A DNA stretch of 64,000 nt from Erpobdella octoculata (lineage: Eukaryota > Annelida > Clitellata > Hirudinida > Erpobdellidae). The stretch covers positions 25,351,573 to 25,415,572 of the forward strand of contig OZ022241.1 of assembly GCA_963978895.1 (NCBI GenBank), in the 5' to 3' direction. Made by a program: the position numbers and the translations under genes. Of the stretch, positions 29,291 through 40,151 are shown one piece after another. How positions within the stretch are numbered: the first letter of the stretch is position 1; the number at the start of each line of letters is the position of its first letter. The notes below the pieces were generated by a model. The model had not been told where the DNA came from. It did not search any database and saw nothing but the letters and a program-made list of their open reading frames with translations.

Positions 29291-30463
29291 TCTATATATA
29301 TAAAAATGAATGTTTGTATATATGTATATATGTATGTTAATGTCCTTTATGCATTGCTACACCATTCATCCGATCGTAATGAAATTTTTACACAACCTTG
29401 AGAGTCAATGAAAATCAAAAATAAAAAAAAAATTTTGAAATCCGTCACAAAATGAGCGGAGCGGAGCGGGTGAGCGAGCGGGAACTATATATATATGTAT
29501 GTGCGTATGTATGTGTGTATGTATGTATGTGTATGTGCATGTATGTGTGTCTGTGTGTGTGTTTATGTATGTACTAGCGGAGATACCCGGCGTTGCCAGG
29601 TTTTTTGAGGTTTTTCTAATGTTTGTCTCTTTCTCTCCCGTTTCCTTTCCCACCTGCTTTCCCACTCCTGTTAGCTTTCCCGTTTTCGGTCGTTTTCCCA
29701 CTGCCGGTCGCTTTCCCGCTCCCGGTCGCTTTCCCGCTCCCGGTCGTTTTCCCGTCCCGGTCGCTGCCCCGTTCCCGCTCACGTTTGCTCTCCCATTCCC
29801 GCTCACGCTTGCTTTTCTGTTCCCGCTCGCTGTCCGTTCCGGGTCGCTTTCCCGTTTCTATAATAGACAAACTAACCCACAAACATTCATATATATATAT
29901 ATATAGTCTTAGCAAATCTATTTTGCGTTTTATAGGCTAACAGAAGTTATGAAAGAATGTAAAAGAGAAAATGAGCGGGAACGGGAACGGGAACGGGAGA
30001 GCAACCGTGACCGGGAATGGGAGAGCAAGCATGACCGGGAACGGGAGAGCAAGCGTGAGCGGGAACGGGAAAGCGACCGGAAACGGGAAAGCGACCGGGA
30101 ACGGGAAAGCGACCGGGAACGGGAAAGCGACCGAGAACGGGAAAGCGACCGGGAACGGGAAAGCGACCGGGAACGGGAAAGCGACCGGGAACGGGAAAGC
30201 GACCGGGAACGCGGAAAGCGACCGGGAACGCGGAAAGCGACTGGAATCGGGAGAGCAAGCTTGGAAGGAAACGCGAGCAAGAGAGAAAATCGATAACAGA
30301 ACTTCTGAGCGGGAAAGCGACCGGGAGCTGGAAAACGACCGAGAGCGGAAAAGCGACCGGGAACGCTACGAAAACGGGAAAGTGGAGAAGGGAACGGGAG
30401 CGAGAGAGACAAACATTAGAAAAACCTCTAAAAACCCCGGGCAACGCCGGGTAACCCCGCTAG
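29291..30463 (+). mobile_element. Non-autonomous Helitron with a second, inverted Helitron inside
   Basis: The 5' end is TCTATATATATAAAAATGAATG after A29290. The 3' end has hairpin CCCGG-GCAACG-CCGGG (30436-30451), an 8-nt spacer and CTAG (30460-30463) before T30464. An inverted minus-strand terminus (CTAG at 29574, hairpin on CCGGGTATC...) opens a mini-Helitron reaching about 29907. Both halves contain GC-rich 18-bp repeats in opposite orientation (29640-29860; 29975-30400), making a large snap-back. Open frames here (Arg/Glu/Ser repeats) are translated repeats, not genes. Confidence 0.7.
29975..30400. repeat. GC-rich 18-bp minisatellite
   Basis: At least twelve units near GACCGGGAACGGGAAAGC, with GAGAGCAAGC variants at the left. 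The inverted counterpart is GCTTTCCCGCTCCCGGTC at 29640-29860. Related units occur at 7410-7485, 26295-26400 and 27005-27110. Confidence 0.9.
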
Positions 30464-31962
30464 TAATAAATAAAATTTATTTAAAGATTTATTGTTCAAG
30501 TTCCTTATCTTTATTAATTTTTTATTATTTTAGAGCTATTAAGTTAATTGCATTTGGAGTTATTTTTTGGCACAACCTAATGCAAAAAACTCAAACCCTC
30601 CAAGGTGACTAGTTTTCGAGTTTATTTTTCGATTGAAATAAGTTTCCGAAAATGTCCCATGATAAAATAAAGTGCGAGCTCAAACTTGTTTCTGTTTCAA
30701 ACACAGCCGATAATGCTATGCTGGCTATTAGAGGCAAGAAAGCGTCGATAACCTATTCGCGGACTATCGATAACTTGACTATCGCTTTTTTTATTGAGAC
30801 TGTTGCAATAAACGTTTTTTATGCTGGCCATGCTTTGAAATTGAGTTGAATAATTTGCATAGGAAAATATTTTACTTGGAATCAAAATTTTAGTACATTA
30901 TAGCCTAATGTACATTATATCGGAAAACGTTATAGCCGGGGAAAATGCACAAGACCAAAGTTTCAATACGTTATATTTAATTGTACATTACATACAGGGT
31001 GCATTTTAGCAGGATTAGAATATAGATTTATACTTAATTTTCTGTAAACATTTTAGATTGACAAACTTAAAATGTTTCAATATTTTTGAATAGCCGAACT
31101 TTAGAAAAAATGAAACCCGAGCCCGAATTTTTAAAAAAGTGAAACCCGAACCCGAACTTTAAAAAAAGCCCGGACTTAGGAACAAAACACAAACCTGGAG
31201 TTTTACAAAATTTAAACTTTTAATTTCAGGTTTAAAAAATTAAAAAATGGCGTAGCAGTAGATGCCTTAAATCCGCAGCAACAAGAATGGCTTCTTCTTG
31301 CCCAAAGAATATTAAAAACTAAATTATGAGATGCAAAGAGGCAATGTTAATTTCCCTAATATACTACAGAATAAAATTTTATCTTAACTGCATTTTTGCT
31401 CTACTCAATTGCAAGATTTTTTACCCAGATTCTGCAAACCATTCAAACAACTCATGATTGAGCTGTTCTTTTCTGATAGAATCACAGTTTTAAAATTTCT
31501 TCAAAACATGCATTTTTTTCAAACTTAAAAAATTGTTGGTATCTTGAGGTTGCAATTTTTTTTCCTTGGTTAAGTTTTGGAACTTCTTGAAAAGTTTTCG
31601 CCAAAAACAAAGATAAATAAACGTCGAGTTATTAAGGGATTTTATTTGAATTACATTTGCATAGCCTGATACTCATGAAAGGGGCTATCGGCAAAATAGA
31701 AGTTTTATTACAACAAGTTAAGAATTATACTTCTCGAATTTATTATAAGACAGAGTTGGCAATCTTTTAATCTGCATTTTACTGCACGATTATTTTCTAT
31801 AACTTATCCAAGCGCAGTCCGTTCTTTAGAACCTAAAAGCCGATTTGTTGTTAAGAGTCTGTCTTTTCGTTCCTTTGAACTGTTCGCTCTTTAAAAACCC
31901 ATTTAGGCCAAACAAAAGTGTCCCTTGCTCTCAAGTCTGCTCTTGAGGGTGTCACTCTAGAG

Positions 31963-32991
31963 CAGCGGTTTTCAACCTCTTTAGTACCGTAACCCCTTTA
32001 TAAAATTTGCCATGCTGTGATAAAATTAAGTGGGGTTCATCTTTCACTCTGACTCACTGCATTGTTACAACAATTACTATTGCATTTAGACTTAACAGTT
32101 ATACTCCTAAATACATTATTTCTAGGCATCATGCATTCTTAATTATAAATTGTATACAATAATTATAATTTAAATAATTATTAAAAAATAAAGCATAATT
32201 TTTCCAACAATATTTTTTACAATTTACAAGCAAATGATATTGTTTATTTTTAATGTCAGATTTGAATGTTGCAGTTCCAAAATAAAATTGTTAAAATTGT
32301 CAGTGAAATGGCTGTGCTAATTTAATTCTCACCAGACCAGAAATTCTAGGAGCAGTCTTACCAGGATCACTGTCACGCCCGTGTGAATCACAGCGTGTAT
32401 GCCTATCCATGTCCTTGTTTTAGAGCATAATTCATTATATGTTTTAAACTTATTTAGATCTCTGACCACCAGCTGCAGGGTATGAGGGAAACAAGGCAAC
32501 CTTACAAATTGAGCTGGAATCGGTAGAAAGAACAACTTCTTCCTAATTATTTTATAATAATAATAATAATAATTAATCATAGTCACCAAAGAAAACAAAT
32601 ACATAGCTTAAAAATTTGAACAGCTAGTCGTAATTAAAAAAAATTTTTAATTTGTTATTTCCATTTTGTTTATTTCAGTGTCAGTTGTCGTTTTAAAAAA
32701 TTTTTTAATTTCGTTTTAGTTTTGTTATCATTTTATGGAATTATTTTTTCTACTACCGTTTCGTTAACGGCCTCAATTTATTTTCGTTAACGATGGTTTT
32801 CGTTTTCGTTAACGGCAACTGCACTAGACTAGTACTGTTGTATATGGTTATTTGAGCAACACAGATAAATTTCAAGTTTAAAAAGCCTATTTTTTTAAAA
32901 ACAATCAAATTTCTGAAATTCTTAGGCGACCCCCTATAAAATCGTCAGGCGAACCCCATTGGGGTTGTGACACACAGGTTAAGAGCCGCTG
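31963..32991. mobile_element. hAT element (CAGCGGTTCTCAACCT-type ends)
   Basis: The left end CAGCGGTTTTCAACCTCTTT...TAACCCC and the inverted right end CAGCGGCTCTTAACCTGTGT...CAACCCC are the widespread hAT terminus. It is flanked by CTCTAGAG and CCCTAAAG (6 of 8 identical). Confidence 0.8.
32440..32560 (-). pseudogene. hAT transposase fragment
   Basis: Minus-strand peptide AQFVRLPCFPHTLQLVVRDL followed by NKFKTYNELCSKTR. The LPCxxHxLQLVVxD motif is typical of BED-type hAT transposases. No other part is readable. Confidence 0.65.
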
Positions 32992-33645
32992 CCCTAAAGG
33001 ACTCTTACTGTACTAAAAACCATTTTCGTGCCAGTTTTTTTTTTATGAACATCCTTTTTGGAGTCTGGTTCAATATATTAGTACAGTCTCTCAAACAGTT
33101 GCTTTGATAGAACCTTGGTTGATGGGATAGCTAAATAGCGTTTAGTTATGATCACCAAGTTTGGAAAAGTTAGCATATTCTCCACCACTCTAGCAGATCT
33201 TCATTTACTGAAAATTATATTTGTATTATTGCAACACAGAACTCCACAAGCAGTTAGCTCAATCCATTAACCCAAATATATTGGTGCAAGAATCACTTTC
33301 ATGCACATTTTAACAAATATAAATTTTTTAAAATGAGCGTAATCAAATATAAATTTGGTACTACCATAATCGACTCAAACCTGACATAAACCCAAGACTT
33401 TGTAATTTTGAAAGCTGAACCCGGTGTTTGGATAATCAAAAACCCGAACTGTTTTTGAAAAATCGTAAACCCGAACCCAAATATTCAAAATTCATGAACC
33501 CGAACCTGAAAAAGGCAAAACCATGACATCCCTAATCATTACGAACATATAACTGAGTCAAACAGATAATTGAAATATGTAATTACATCCTAAAAATTAA
33601 AACTGTTAAGAAACTACAAAATGACAAATTCTTTATGCCAGCATG

Positions 33646-34587
33646 CCGTGTTGGGTAGTATTTGAAATACTTTTAAGTACTTCTGTATTTTCATTTGAAA
33701 TACTTGCAGAAATGTATCCAGTATTCTTATTTGAAATAATTTTAAAAAGTATTTCAGAGAAAAAATACAAAAAAAACTTTAGCAACATTTCCACAAATAT
33801 AAAGATCCGGGATTTTTAAATTTAATAAATAAACATTATGATATTCTCTATATGATGGTGTTACACTATAATCTATGTTTTCTTAATTTATTTTTTCTTT
33901 GTTATGATAGCTTAGCATGAGGTTGTATTTTAGAGTTTGTAGTAAAAGTAGCTCATTGTTGTCAGAATTAAAGTTTAAAGTTTGTGAATACTGAGATGGC
34001 AGATTATTCAGGCAGTGTCGGCCATGTTAGATGGCAAATTCTTTGTGTAAGAGCATGGATATGTTAAAGTTATTTCCTGTTGTTTTAAACATGTGTAAGC
34101 GGTACAATACTGTCCTCCCATCTTCGGCTCCAGTGGAACACCTGTTCAGCACTGGGGGACAAATAATGAAACCTCACCGCAATCGTTTGAATGATGACAC
34201 TTTTGAACATTTACTGCTTTTAAAAGCAAATTGTCATTTTAAAAGTTGAAGCTGGTTATTTTAATGCAATAAAAGATTAACACTGTTAAATTGTTTTTGG
34301 TAAAACGTGCATGTGATGGGTGTTGATGATGATGTATCTGTATCAAGTTTTTAAAAAAGTATTTTAGTATTTCTGTAGCAAAATACTTTAATGTATTTTG
34401 TATTTGAAAGACTTCCATTCAACAATATTTAGGACAGTATTCGAAATACTCGCCAAAGAAAGTTTTTGTACTTGAAATACTTTTGTTTGAAAAGTATTTC
34501 AGTCGACACTACCAGAATGATACCACAAGCACTTTTTTAAAGTGCTTGTATTCTAAATACTTTTGAAAAGTATTTTACCCAACACCG
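33646..34587 (+). mobile_element. hAT element with perfect 8-bp duplication
   Basis: Ends CCGTGTTGGGTAGTATTTGA and inverted CGGTGTTGGGTAAAATAC; CCAGCATG at 33638-33645 and 34588-34595. It lies 37 bp from the NCKAP1 exon at 34625, within the intron. Interior repeats of AAATACTTTTAAGTA-type surround the transposase remnant. Confidence 0.9.
34031..34249 (+). pseudogene. hAT transposase C-terminal dimerisation domain
   Basis: A 72-residue frame. From residue ~9 it reads SMDMLKLFPVVLNMCKRYNT then VLPSSAPVEHLFSTGGQIMK and PHRNRLNDDTFEHLLLLKAN. This is the hATC motif (LPSSAPVERLFS...G.I..P.R..L....FE.L+LLK.N). The rest of the transposase has been deleted. Confidence 0.88.
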
Positions 34588-34624
34588 CCAGCATGATATC
34601 ACAACAGCCTACTACCAAACTCAC

Positions 34625-34767
34625 ACTTTTTTGTTCTGCAGTTCAAAAGCTATATTAAATAATCCCAAAACTGCCTTCCTATCTTCAACTCTGGCTAGGA
34701 GAACCATGATAGAGAAATAGTTCAGAATGAGGTCAAGATAATTCTTAGTCAGATCAAAATTCAAACA
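34625..34767 (-). CDS. NCKAP1: NCKAP1 exon ([11 protein letters not shown]...[12 protein letters not shown])
   Basis: 143 nt, acceptor ...TTTTTCAG, donor [26 protein letters not shown] then [20 protein letters not shown] matches [12 protein letters not shown]...LMILLSRIEERKAIIGLYN. A 59-bp intron precedes it. Confidence 0.96.
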
Positions 34768-34826
34768 CTGAAAAAGTAATCAAAACTTTAAAAAAAATAA
34801 ATTAAATTAAAAAAGCCAAAACTCAC

Positions 34827-34883
34827 AATATCAAAATGAACTTGATTAGCATCTATAGTCGTAAGCAAATCTGTTATGTGGTC
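34827..34883 (-). CDS. NCKAP1: NCKAP1 exon (DHITDLLTTIDANQVHFDI)
   Basis: A 57-nt phase-0 exon, acceptor ...AATTATAG, donor GTGAGT. It matches DHVCELLNTIDVCQVFFDI of the family. Confidence 0.96.
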
Positions 34884-34990
34884 CTATAATTGAAAAGTAA
34901 ATAATATGTGAATACGCTCTTCTTAGAGGGGACAGTATAGAATTGTAAAAAAATATTCACAGCAGCCCAAAAGATAAAGATGAATCTTAC

Positions 34991-35083
34991 CTTAAGGTCC
35001 ATAATATCAACAAAAGTGTAATAATACAATGACAATGACTTTATAATCTCTTCCTTTAATGGCACAATTGAAGAAGCATAACT
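34991..35083 (-). CDS. NCKAP1: NCKAP1 exon (SLSLYYYTFVDIMDLK)
   Basis: A 93-nt phase-0 exon, acceptor ...TTTTCAG, donor GTAAGA. SYASSIVPLKEEIIKSLSLY then YYTFVDIMDLK matches the family LYYFTFVDVMEFK block. Confidence 0.96.
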
Positions 35084-35148
35084 CTGAAAACAAACTAAGA
35101 GATTATTTAAATTTAAATCAATTCAACTTAACAAAAACTTGTACTAAC

Positions 35149-35250
35149 ACTTGAAGAAACAGTAGGAAATTTTTTCACAATTGTTTTTATGATGGAATCC
35201 AGTGATTTTTCAGAAAAAAAATGAGGTTTCGTCTCTGGATTGCCCATCAT
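35149..35250 (-). CDS. NCKAP1: NCKAP1 exon (EKSLDSIIKTIVKKFPTV)
   Basis: A 102-nt phase-0 exon, acceptor ...TTCTTAG, donor GTTAGT chosen over GTGTTA because it keeps the frame into the next exon. HFFSEKSLDSIIKTIVKKFP corresponds to YLIDKNLESAVKFIVRKFP at about residue 40. Its two leading ATG codons are internal in the family, so an upstream exon is expected. Confidence 0.93.
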
Positions 35251-35961
35251 CTAAGAAATCCAAGTTTATAACATAATTAAGATAAATTAATATTTCATAA
35301 CTAGTTAAATTAAATTAAAATAAAATACTTTATTAACCAGCTTTCATATCACAAAAAAAAAATAAAATGCTCAAAAAGCAAATTTTTCTCAAGTACTGCC
35401 AAACAGGAATAGAGTGAAGCTGACAACTTGAGAAAATTAATAAATTAAGCTTGCAGAAACCAATTAATTTAAATATATTCCATTCCATTAAAAGTTTTAT
35501 TTAATTAGTTGCTGACCTCCTTGGCATAACAAAAATTGCATGACTCTTGTATTTACATGAGTCAAAATGTTCAAAATAAAAATTGCTTTTGGCCATTGCC
35601 TGAGAAATTATATCATAGCATGGTAAAGCTCCAAGTGGTCAATCTCCTTTGCCAGCCTTCTGTTTTGCTTTCTCCCTTTCTAGGTGGAAAGTCCCTCTTT
35701 CTGCACATAAGCGCCTACTCTGCTAGCATCTTAACTTAATAAGCATCTAACTCCTCTATGTAGACAACCTCATAATTACTTCAGCATCTCAGCTCCCTCT
35801 TTTTTCTTTCTTTCAACTTGCTTGATTTGATTAGCCAAATTGGCCACTTGCGATTTTGTCATTTAAGGCAATGTGGGGCCATGGCATTTTTGCCTCTACC
35901 GCTGGATCCGCCAGCAATAAAATGTAAAAGGGCCTTGTGTTTGAATCAGGAAAAAAAAATT
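35251..35961. other. No gene recognised
   Basis: AT-rich sequence upstream of the first visible NCKAP1 exon. It may be 5' intron. A short plus frame at 35536-35739 has no recognisable family. Confidence 0.5.
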
Positions 35962-36686
35962 TTAACCCATATAAGCCGACAGTCCTTTATAAAGGATCTA
36001 TGGAAAACTAATTGCAATTTTTTTAATTTTCAATTTAATATCAATGTTTCAAAAAAAATCAATTAAATGATATCTGCGGAAAACCATAGTATTTTTTGTT
36101 TTATTTATATTTTTCATTTTGGTTGGAATTTAGATACGTTTTGAAGTTCAATTTTTTATTATAGAATCAGGAAAAAGGTTGGCCCATAAAATTTTTCTTT
36201 TTTTTGAAAACCATTTTTTTAATTTGTATGTTACTTAAAAGTGTTTTCAGTCAGTATGTCTATTGCTCGTGCACGAGGAATATCTGGTTGTAGAAAAAAA
36301 TGCGTTTTTGTCGATACTTTATAAAGGATCGTAGGCACACCGTATACTAGGCAGTCGCACGGAAAATCTTTAAAAAAAATAAATAATTAAAATTTATTTT
36401 TTTTAAAAGAAATAACAACAGAAAACGAAATTTACCAAAATTTTTGTTCTACGAGTTATATTAATGAAGTTATATCGATTTGAAGTTCACACAACGAGAT
36501 CGTACCTCTAAGCCTGAATGAGCTAAAAAGTGGTTCAATTAAAAGTGAACGCTTGCGATTCGACAAATGTCAAGGCACTCATGGATTGAAGAACTAATAT
36601 TTTTTACTTTCTTATTTCATTTAAAACATAACTATCTTTTTGCAAATTTTTTTAATAATTAACTTCGAAATAAACTTCATAAAAAT

Positions 36687-36840
36687 TTAAAATGGGGGAC
36701 AATGAGGGTTTGGGAATGATAGCTGCGGGGATGGGTAGGGGATGGGGACAGATATTGAGGGGATGGGGACATGGGGCGGGAGACAGTGAGGAGACGGGAA
36801 GAGAGTTTTCTTTGCGGGGTGGGGATGGGGAAGAAATTTT
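36687..36840. repeat. G-rich GGGGAT-type repeat replacing the transposase 5' part
   Basis: Runs such as GGGATGGGTAGGGGATGGGG and GAGACGGGAAGAG precede the first recognisable transposase residues. The frames across it are repeat artefacts. Confidence 0.7.
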
Positions 36841-36844
36841 GTCC

Positions 36845-37485
36845 CCGTGTCACTCTCTACTTTGGAGCTACTGGAACTCTGAGAGCGAACCATACTGACA
36901 AGTGTCAATTGATTATGCCAGCAGAAATGAAGAAAAAAGATCGGGGGCATATTGATCATCGCTACGACAAGGCTGGAAAAGTCATCGTAATCCGTTGGCA
37001 CGACAACAGTCCATTAACCATTGCATCTAATGTATATGGCCTGCAGCCAGTTGACAAAGCCAAGCGGTGGTCCAGCACTGCCAAGAAAGAAATCTTGGTG
37101 ACTCAGCCTTCTGCAATCAAAAAATATAACGCCTGTATGGGCGGCACCGATCGGATGGATCAAAATATCAGCAGTTACCGTACCAGCATTCGGTCAAAAA
37201 AGTGGTGGTGGCCACTTTTCAACTACATGCTGGACGTGTCGATCCAAAATGCATTTGTTTTGTAGAAGGGAAGCCCTTCCTACAGCCATCACCGTTTGGA
37301 CCTTCTCGAATTCAGACGTGATATCGTCGAGGTTTACAACCAGAGGTTTGCCCTAAGGCTAAACGATCAGCAGTCGAAGGGCTGGACTACTCAATTTGGC
37401 AATTGCAGGGTCTCAAGTGATGTACGTTTAGATCGTCTGGATCAGCTGCCACTTTACATCGACAAACAAAAGAAATGTGATGTTT
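36845..37485 (+). pseudogene. piggyBac transposase, C-terminal catalytic part
   Basis: Reads GATGTLRANHTDKCQLIMPA, EMKKKDRGHIDHRYDKAGKV, VIRWHDNSPLTIASNVYG, then CMGGTDRMDQNISSYRTSIR and SKKWWWPLFNYMLDVSIQNA. MGGxDRMDQ...YR..IRSKKWWWPLF is the diagnostic end of the DDE domain, including the last catalytic Asp. TAG at 37263 interrupts it, and the C-terminal region continues in another frame (HHRLDLLEFRRDIVEVYNQR). The first half and the cysteine-rich tail are absent. Confidence 0.9.
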
Positions 37486-38235
37486 GAAAAAAAAACGAAT
37501 TTTGTTTGCCAGAAATGTATCAGTGGTGGTACCCCGGTTGGCCTCCACCCAAGAGACTGTTTTTTGTAATTTCACACGAAATAACAGTAGAAACAGTTAT
37601 CTTGAACCATAACAATGTTTTTTATGTAGTTTTATTGATTCAGATTATCTTTTAAAAAAAATAAAATAAAAAAATATTAAATGTTCTGCTGTGTGCCGAC
37701 AATCCTTTATAAAGGATCAATCTTCATAAGAGAAAAAAAATACTAAACTTTAAAATAAAAAAAAAATAAAAAATTATTTATCAATAAGACCAATATGAAG
37801 AACCCCTCATATCAATATAACATGCAAATTCAAACTTCGGCATATATGGGTTAAACTTAAACGTGGGGCGCCTTTTACTCAAACTAACCATCTGCTAACT
37901 TTCAAACAGGATAGACCCGCTTTTTCATATAAATATAAAAGGTGCCCCACGTTTTAAGTTTAAAAAAGTTATGGCTTGTTCGTTATACGAATGTCCACAA
38001 TTAACACATTTTAAATAATAATAATACCTAAATAATAATAAAGTCAGGAACCAGCGCTGTCAAGGCGACTATTTATAATTATCCCCGCGAAAACAAACTA
38101 AACTGTTGCCGAAAAATATATTATTCTAATTTGAATTACAATCGAAATAAATAAATAATATATATAATAATAATATATTATTATTAATATTATTATTATT
38201 AATATATTATTATTATTATTATTATTAATATATCA

Positions 38236-38452
38236 TCTATTTATATAAAAATCTTGTGTCATAGTGTTTGACTTCAAACTCCTCCGAAACGGCTGAACCG
38301 ATTTTTATGAAATTTTTTGTGTACATTTGGTAGGTCTGAGAATAGGTTGTAGGCTATTTAGAATATTTTTTTAAATTATTTTAGAGTTACTTTGCAAAAA
38401 CAATAAGGTGCAATTATGTCCTTTTTATAGGAAAATGCAACAGACAGACATA
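38236..38452 (+). mobile_element. Helitron 5' end, cut by a hAT insertion
   Basis: A/TCTATTTATATAAAAATCTTGTGTC, then CTCCTCCGAAACGGCTGAAC and TTTGTGTACATTTGGTAGG. It is interrupted at 38460 by the hAT element; no 3' end follows on the far side. Confidence 0.55.
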
Positions 38453-38460
38453 TATATATA

Positions 38461-40151
38461 CAGTAGCGTACGAGCCGGAGGGGGGCGTGGGGAACTATAG
38501 CCCCCCGTTTCGGGAAAAAAGTCGGGCAAAATTGGCTGAATATTCTGACAAAACAGTTTAAAAATGATGTCCCTTCTATAGTGTTATCGGATTTTATGAT
38601 ACACCATCTACCGAAGGGAAAGTTTTATGTGAATTGGTAAAAAATGCTATCGGCAAGCTGGAGCTACCACTTGAAAAATCGTAGGACAATATTTTTACGG
38701 CTCAGCAAATATGAGCGGCATTCCCAATAATTAAAGAGTTATCTCCACTAGCAATTTATGTTCATTGCTATGCACATCTGTTAAATTTAGTAATACAAAA
38801 TACAGTAACAGAAGTCGAACCACTCCGCAAAGCATTAGGTGCTATTCAAAATCTGTACAACTTTCTGGAGGCTAGCCTTAAAAGACACACTGTTTTACAT
38901 AGCGTTACGTTCGACGGTGAAAAAATGTCACAAACACTTAAATCTCAAAGTTTGACCAGGTGGTCATGTATACAGGATTCAGTAAAAGCCGCTGTGGAGC
39001 AGTTGCCTAATATCATAACGGCTTTGCTTACTTTGACAAATGATCACGATCCCAAAACGTATATAACCAGTACAGCCTTACTGACTGCAATAAGTGACTT
39101 TGATTTTTTGTTTGGGCTGGTTGTGTTAAAAATGATACTATCAAACACAAATAGTCTCAGCAGATATTTGCAGGGGAAAACTGTCGACGTGATAACAGCA
39201 AAGAAAACAGCCACAGCAACCAGAGACATTCTCCATCAATGTCGAAATGAAGAGCACTTTGAAAATGTTTGGATCTACACTAATAAACTTGCGCAAAGTG
39301 TAAAGACAGTTATCCACGCCACACGATTCTCGTTCAAAGAGACAAGAGTCGGAAGGAAAAGACAGGTTTCTCGTAGAAGCCAAGCCCTAGTTAGTGAAGA
39401 GCCAGCAACAGACACTCAACTACTTCAAACTGCCAAAGACTGTCATAGAATACAGTCTGGATAAAGTTATTGCCGAATTAGACTTCCGATTTAGTGGAAA
39501 CGACCAGGACACGCTGTGCTCACTAGGATCTGTCATTCGGACGAAAATTATAAAAAAAATGCCTCGCGGTATGGACTTGATCACGACTTGCTTAAGACAG
39601 AAAAGGTAATCTTCTCTAAGTTTCTCACTGATCACACTCCTAAAGCAGATTCACAAACAACCGCTGCCGATGTTGTCTCAATACTTTACAACAATGACCT
39701 TCATGTTATTCTACCAGTTTTCAATCAAGTTGTTTATATTTTGGCCGCAATTCCCGCCACATCTTGTTCTGCCAAAGGTTCCTTCAGAGCGCTCAAACAC
39801 ATTAAAACATATTTACGGAGTACAATGGACCAAACATGTCTAAACAGTGTAGCAATTTTACATATTGAACGAAAATATTCTAATATGTTTGTCGGTACAA
39901 ATACTGGCCAAATTATTGACATTTTTGATTCCAGGAAATCCAGAAAACCATATTTTTTTGAATGTTTTAATAAAAAAGTTTCGTTACTATTAAAGTTTTT
40001 TTTTTAATATACAAACAAAATAGAATTGATAAAAAGATGATTTATTATAACGACCTTGTTTATATATTCCCTATTTTTTGAAACACCTCCAGCATTCGGG
40101 CAATAATTATTTCCAGCCCCACCCACTTCGATTAGCTCCCGCACGCCTATG
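38461..40151 (+). mobile_element. ZMYM1-like hAT element
   Basis: The left end CAGTAGCGTACGAGCCGG...GGGGCGTGGGG and inverted right end CATAGGCGTGCGGGAGC...GGTGGGGC share a degenerate TIR. The flanks are TATATATA and TATGTATA (7 of 8). A nearly full-length but broken transposase lies inside. Confidence 0.82.
38560..40005 (+). pseudogene. hAT transposase (ZMYM1/DUF4371-like), frameshifted
   Basis: Pieces in order: GFYDTPSTEGKVLCELVKNA (about 38590), LSPLAIYVHCYAHLLNLVIQ (38745), EPLRKALGAIQNLYNFLEAS (38818), LKSQSLTRWSCIQDSVKAAV (38937), DFDFLFGLVVLKMILSNTNS (39103), and the dimerisation domain ILAAIPATSCSAKGSFRALK then HIKTYLRSTMDQTCLNSVAI (39740-39860). Order and motifs match ZMYM1-type hAT proteins. 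Internal stops at about 38682 and 38707 and frame changes near 39440 and 39600 make it nonfunctional. Confidence 0.85.

Larger units (their letters stand above)
28158..34624 (-). other. 6.5-kb NCKAP1 intron
   Basis: Contains a palindromic-motif cluster (28200-28345), a hAT-end relic (28968-29046), a composite Helitron (29291-30463) and two hAT elements (31963-32991, 33646-34587). The stretch 30464-31962 holds scattered AAACCCGAACCCG-type repeats (31100-31180, again at 33415-33520) and otherwise AT-rich DNA with no gene I can support. Confidence 0.8.
5740..35250 (-). other. NCKAP1: NCKAP1/HEM (Nap1) gene, ten internal exons with introns
   Basis: NCKAP1 is the HEM-family subunit of the WAVE regulatory complex, which links Rac1 to Arp2/3 actin nucleation at the membrane. 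Exons on the minus strand, in order: 35149-35250, 34991-35083, 34827-34883, 34625-34767, 28067-28157, 19944-20081, 19822-19870, 14294-14447, 14149-14205, 5740-5836. All have AG/GT borders, all phases match across junctions, and the 981 nt have no stop. The peptide follows the family closely ([68 protein letters not shown]). I matched it to the family from memory. Five introns are 59-107 bp (59, 65, 73, 88, 107) and four are 5.4-8.3 kb and filled with mobile elements. The start-codon exon was not found, and the C-terminal two thirds are missing to the left. Confidence 0.95.
35966..37850 (+). mobile_element. piggyBac element
   Basis: TTAA at 35962-35965 and 37851-37854 flank inverted ends CCCATATAAGCCGA and CCCATATATGCCGA. 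A subterminal palindrome TCCTTTATAAAGGATC occurs near both ends and, partly, at about 36322. At 1,885 bp it is shorter than autonomous members, and the transposase N-terminal half is missing. Confidence 0.92.

Noticed and set aside
29930..30612. Arg/Ser- and Arg/Glu-rich frames of 100-213 residues resembling SR or RD proteins
   Set aside because: They are translated 18-bp minisatellite units present on both strands, inside a Helitron.
36687..36898. Glycine-rich ORF
   Set aside because: Translation of a GGGGAT-like repeat, partly replacing piggyBac coding.
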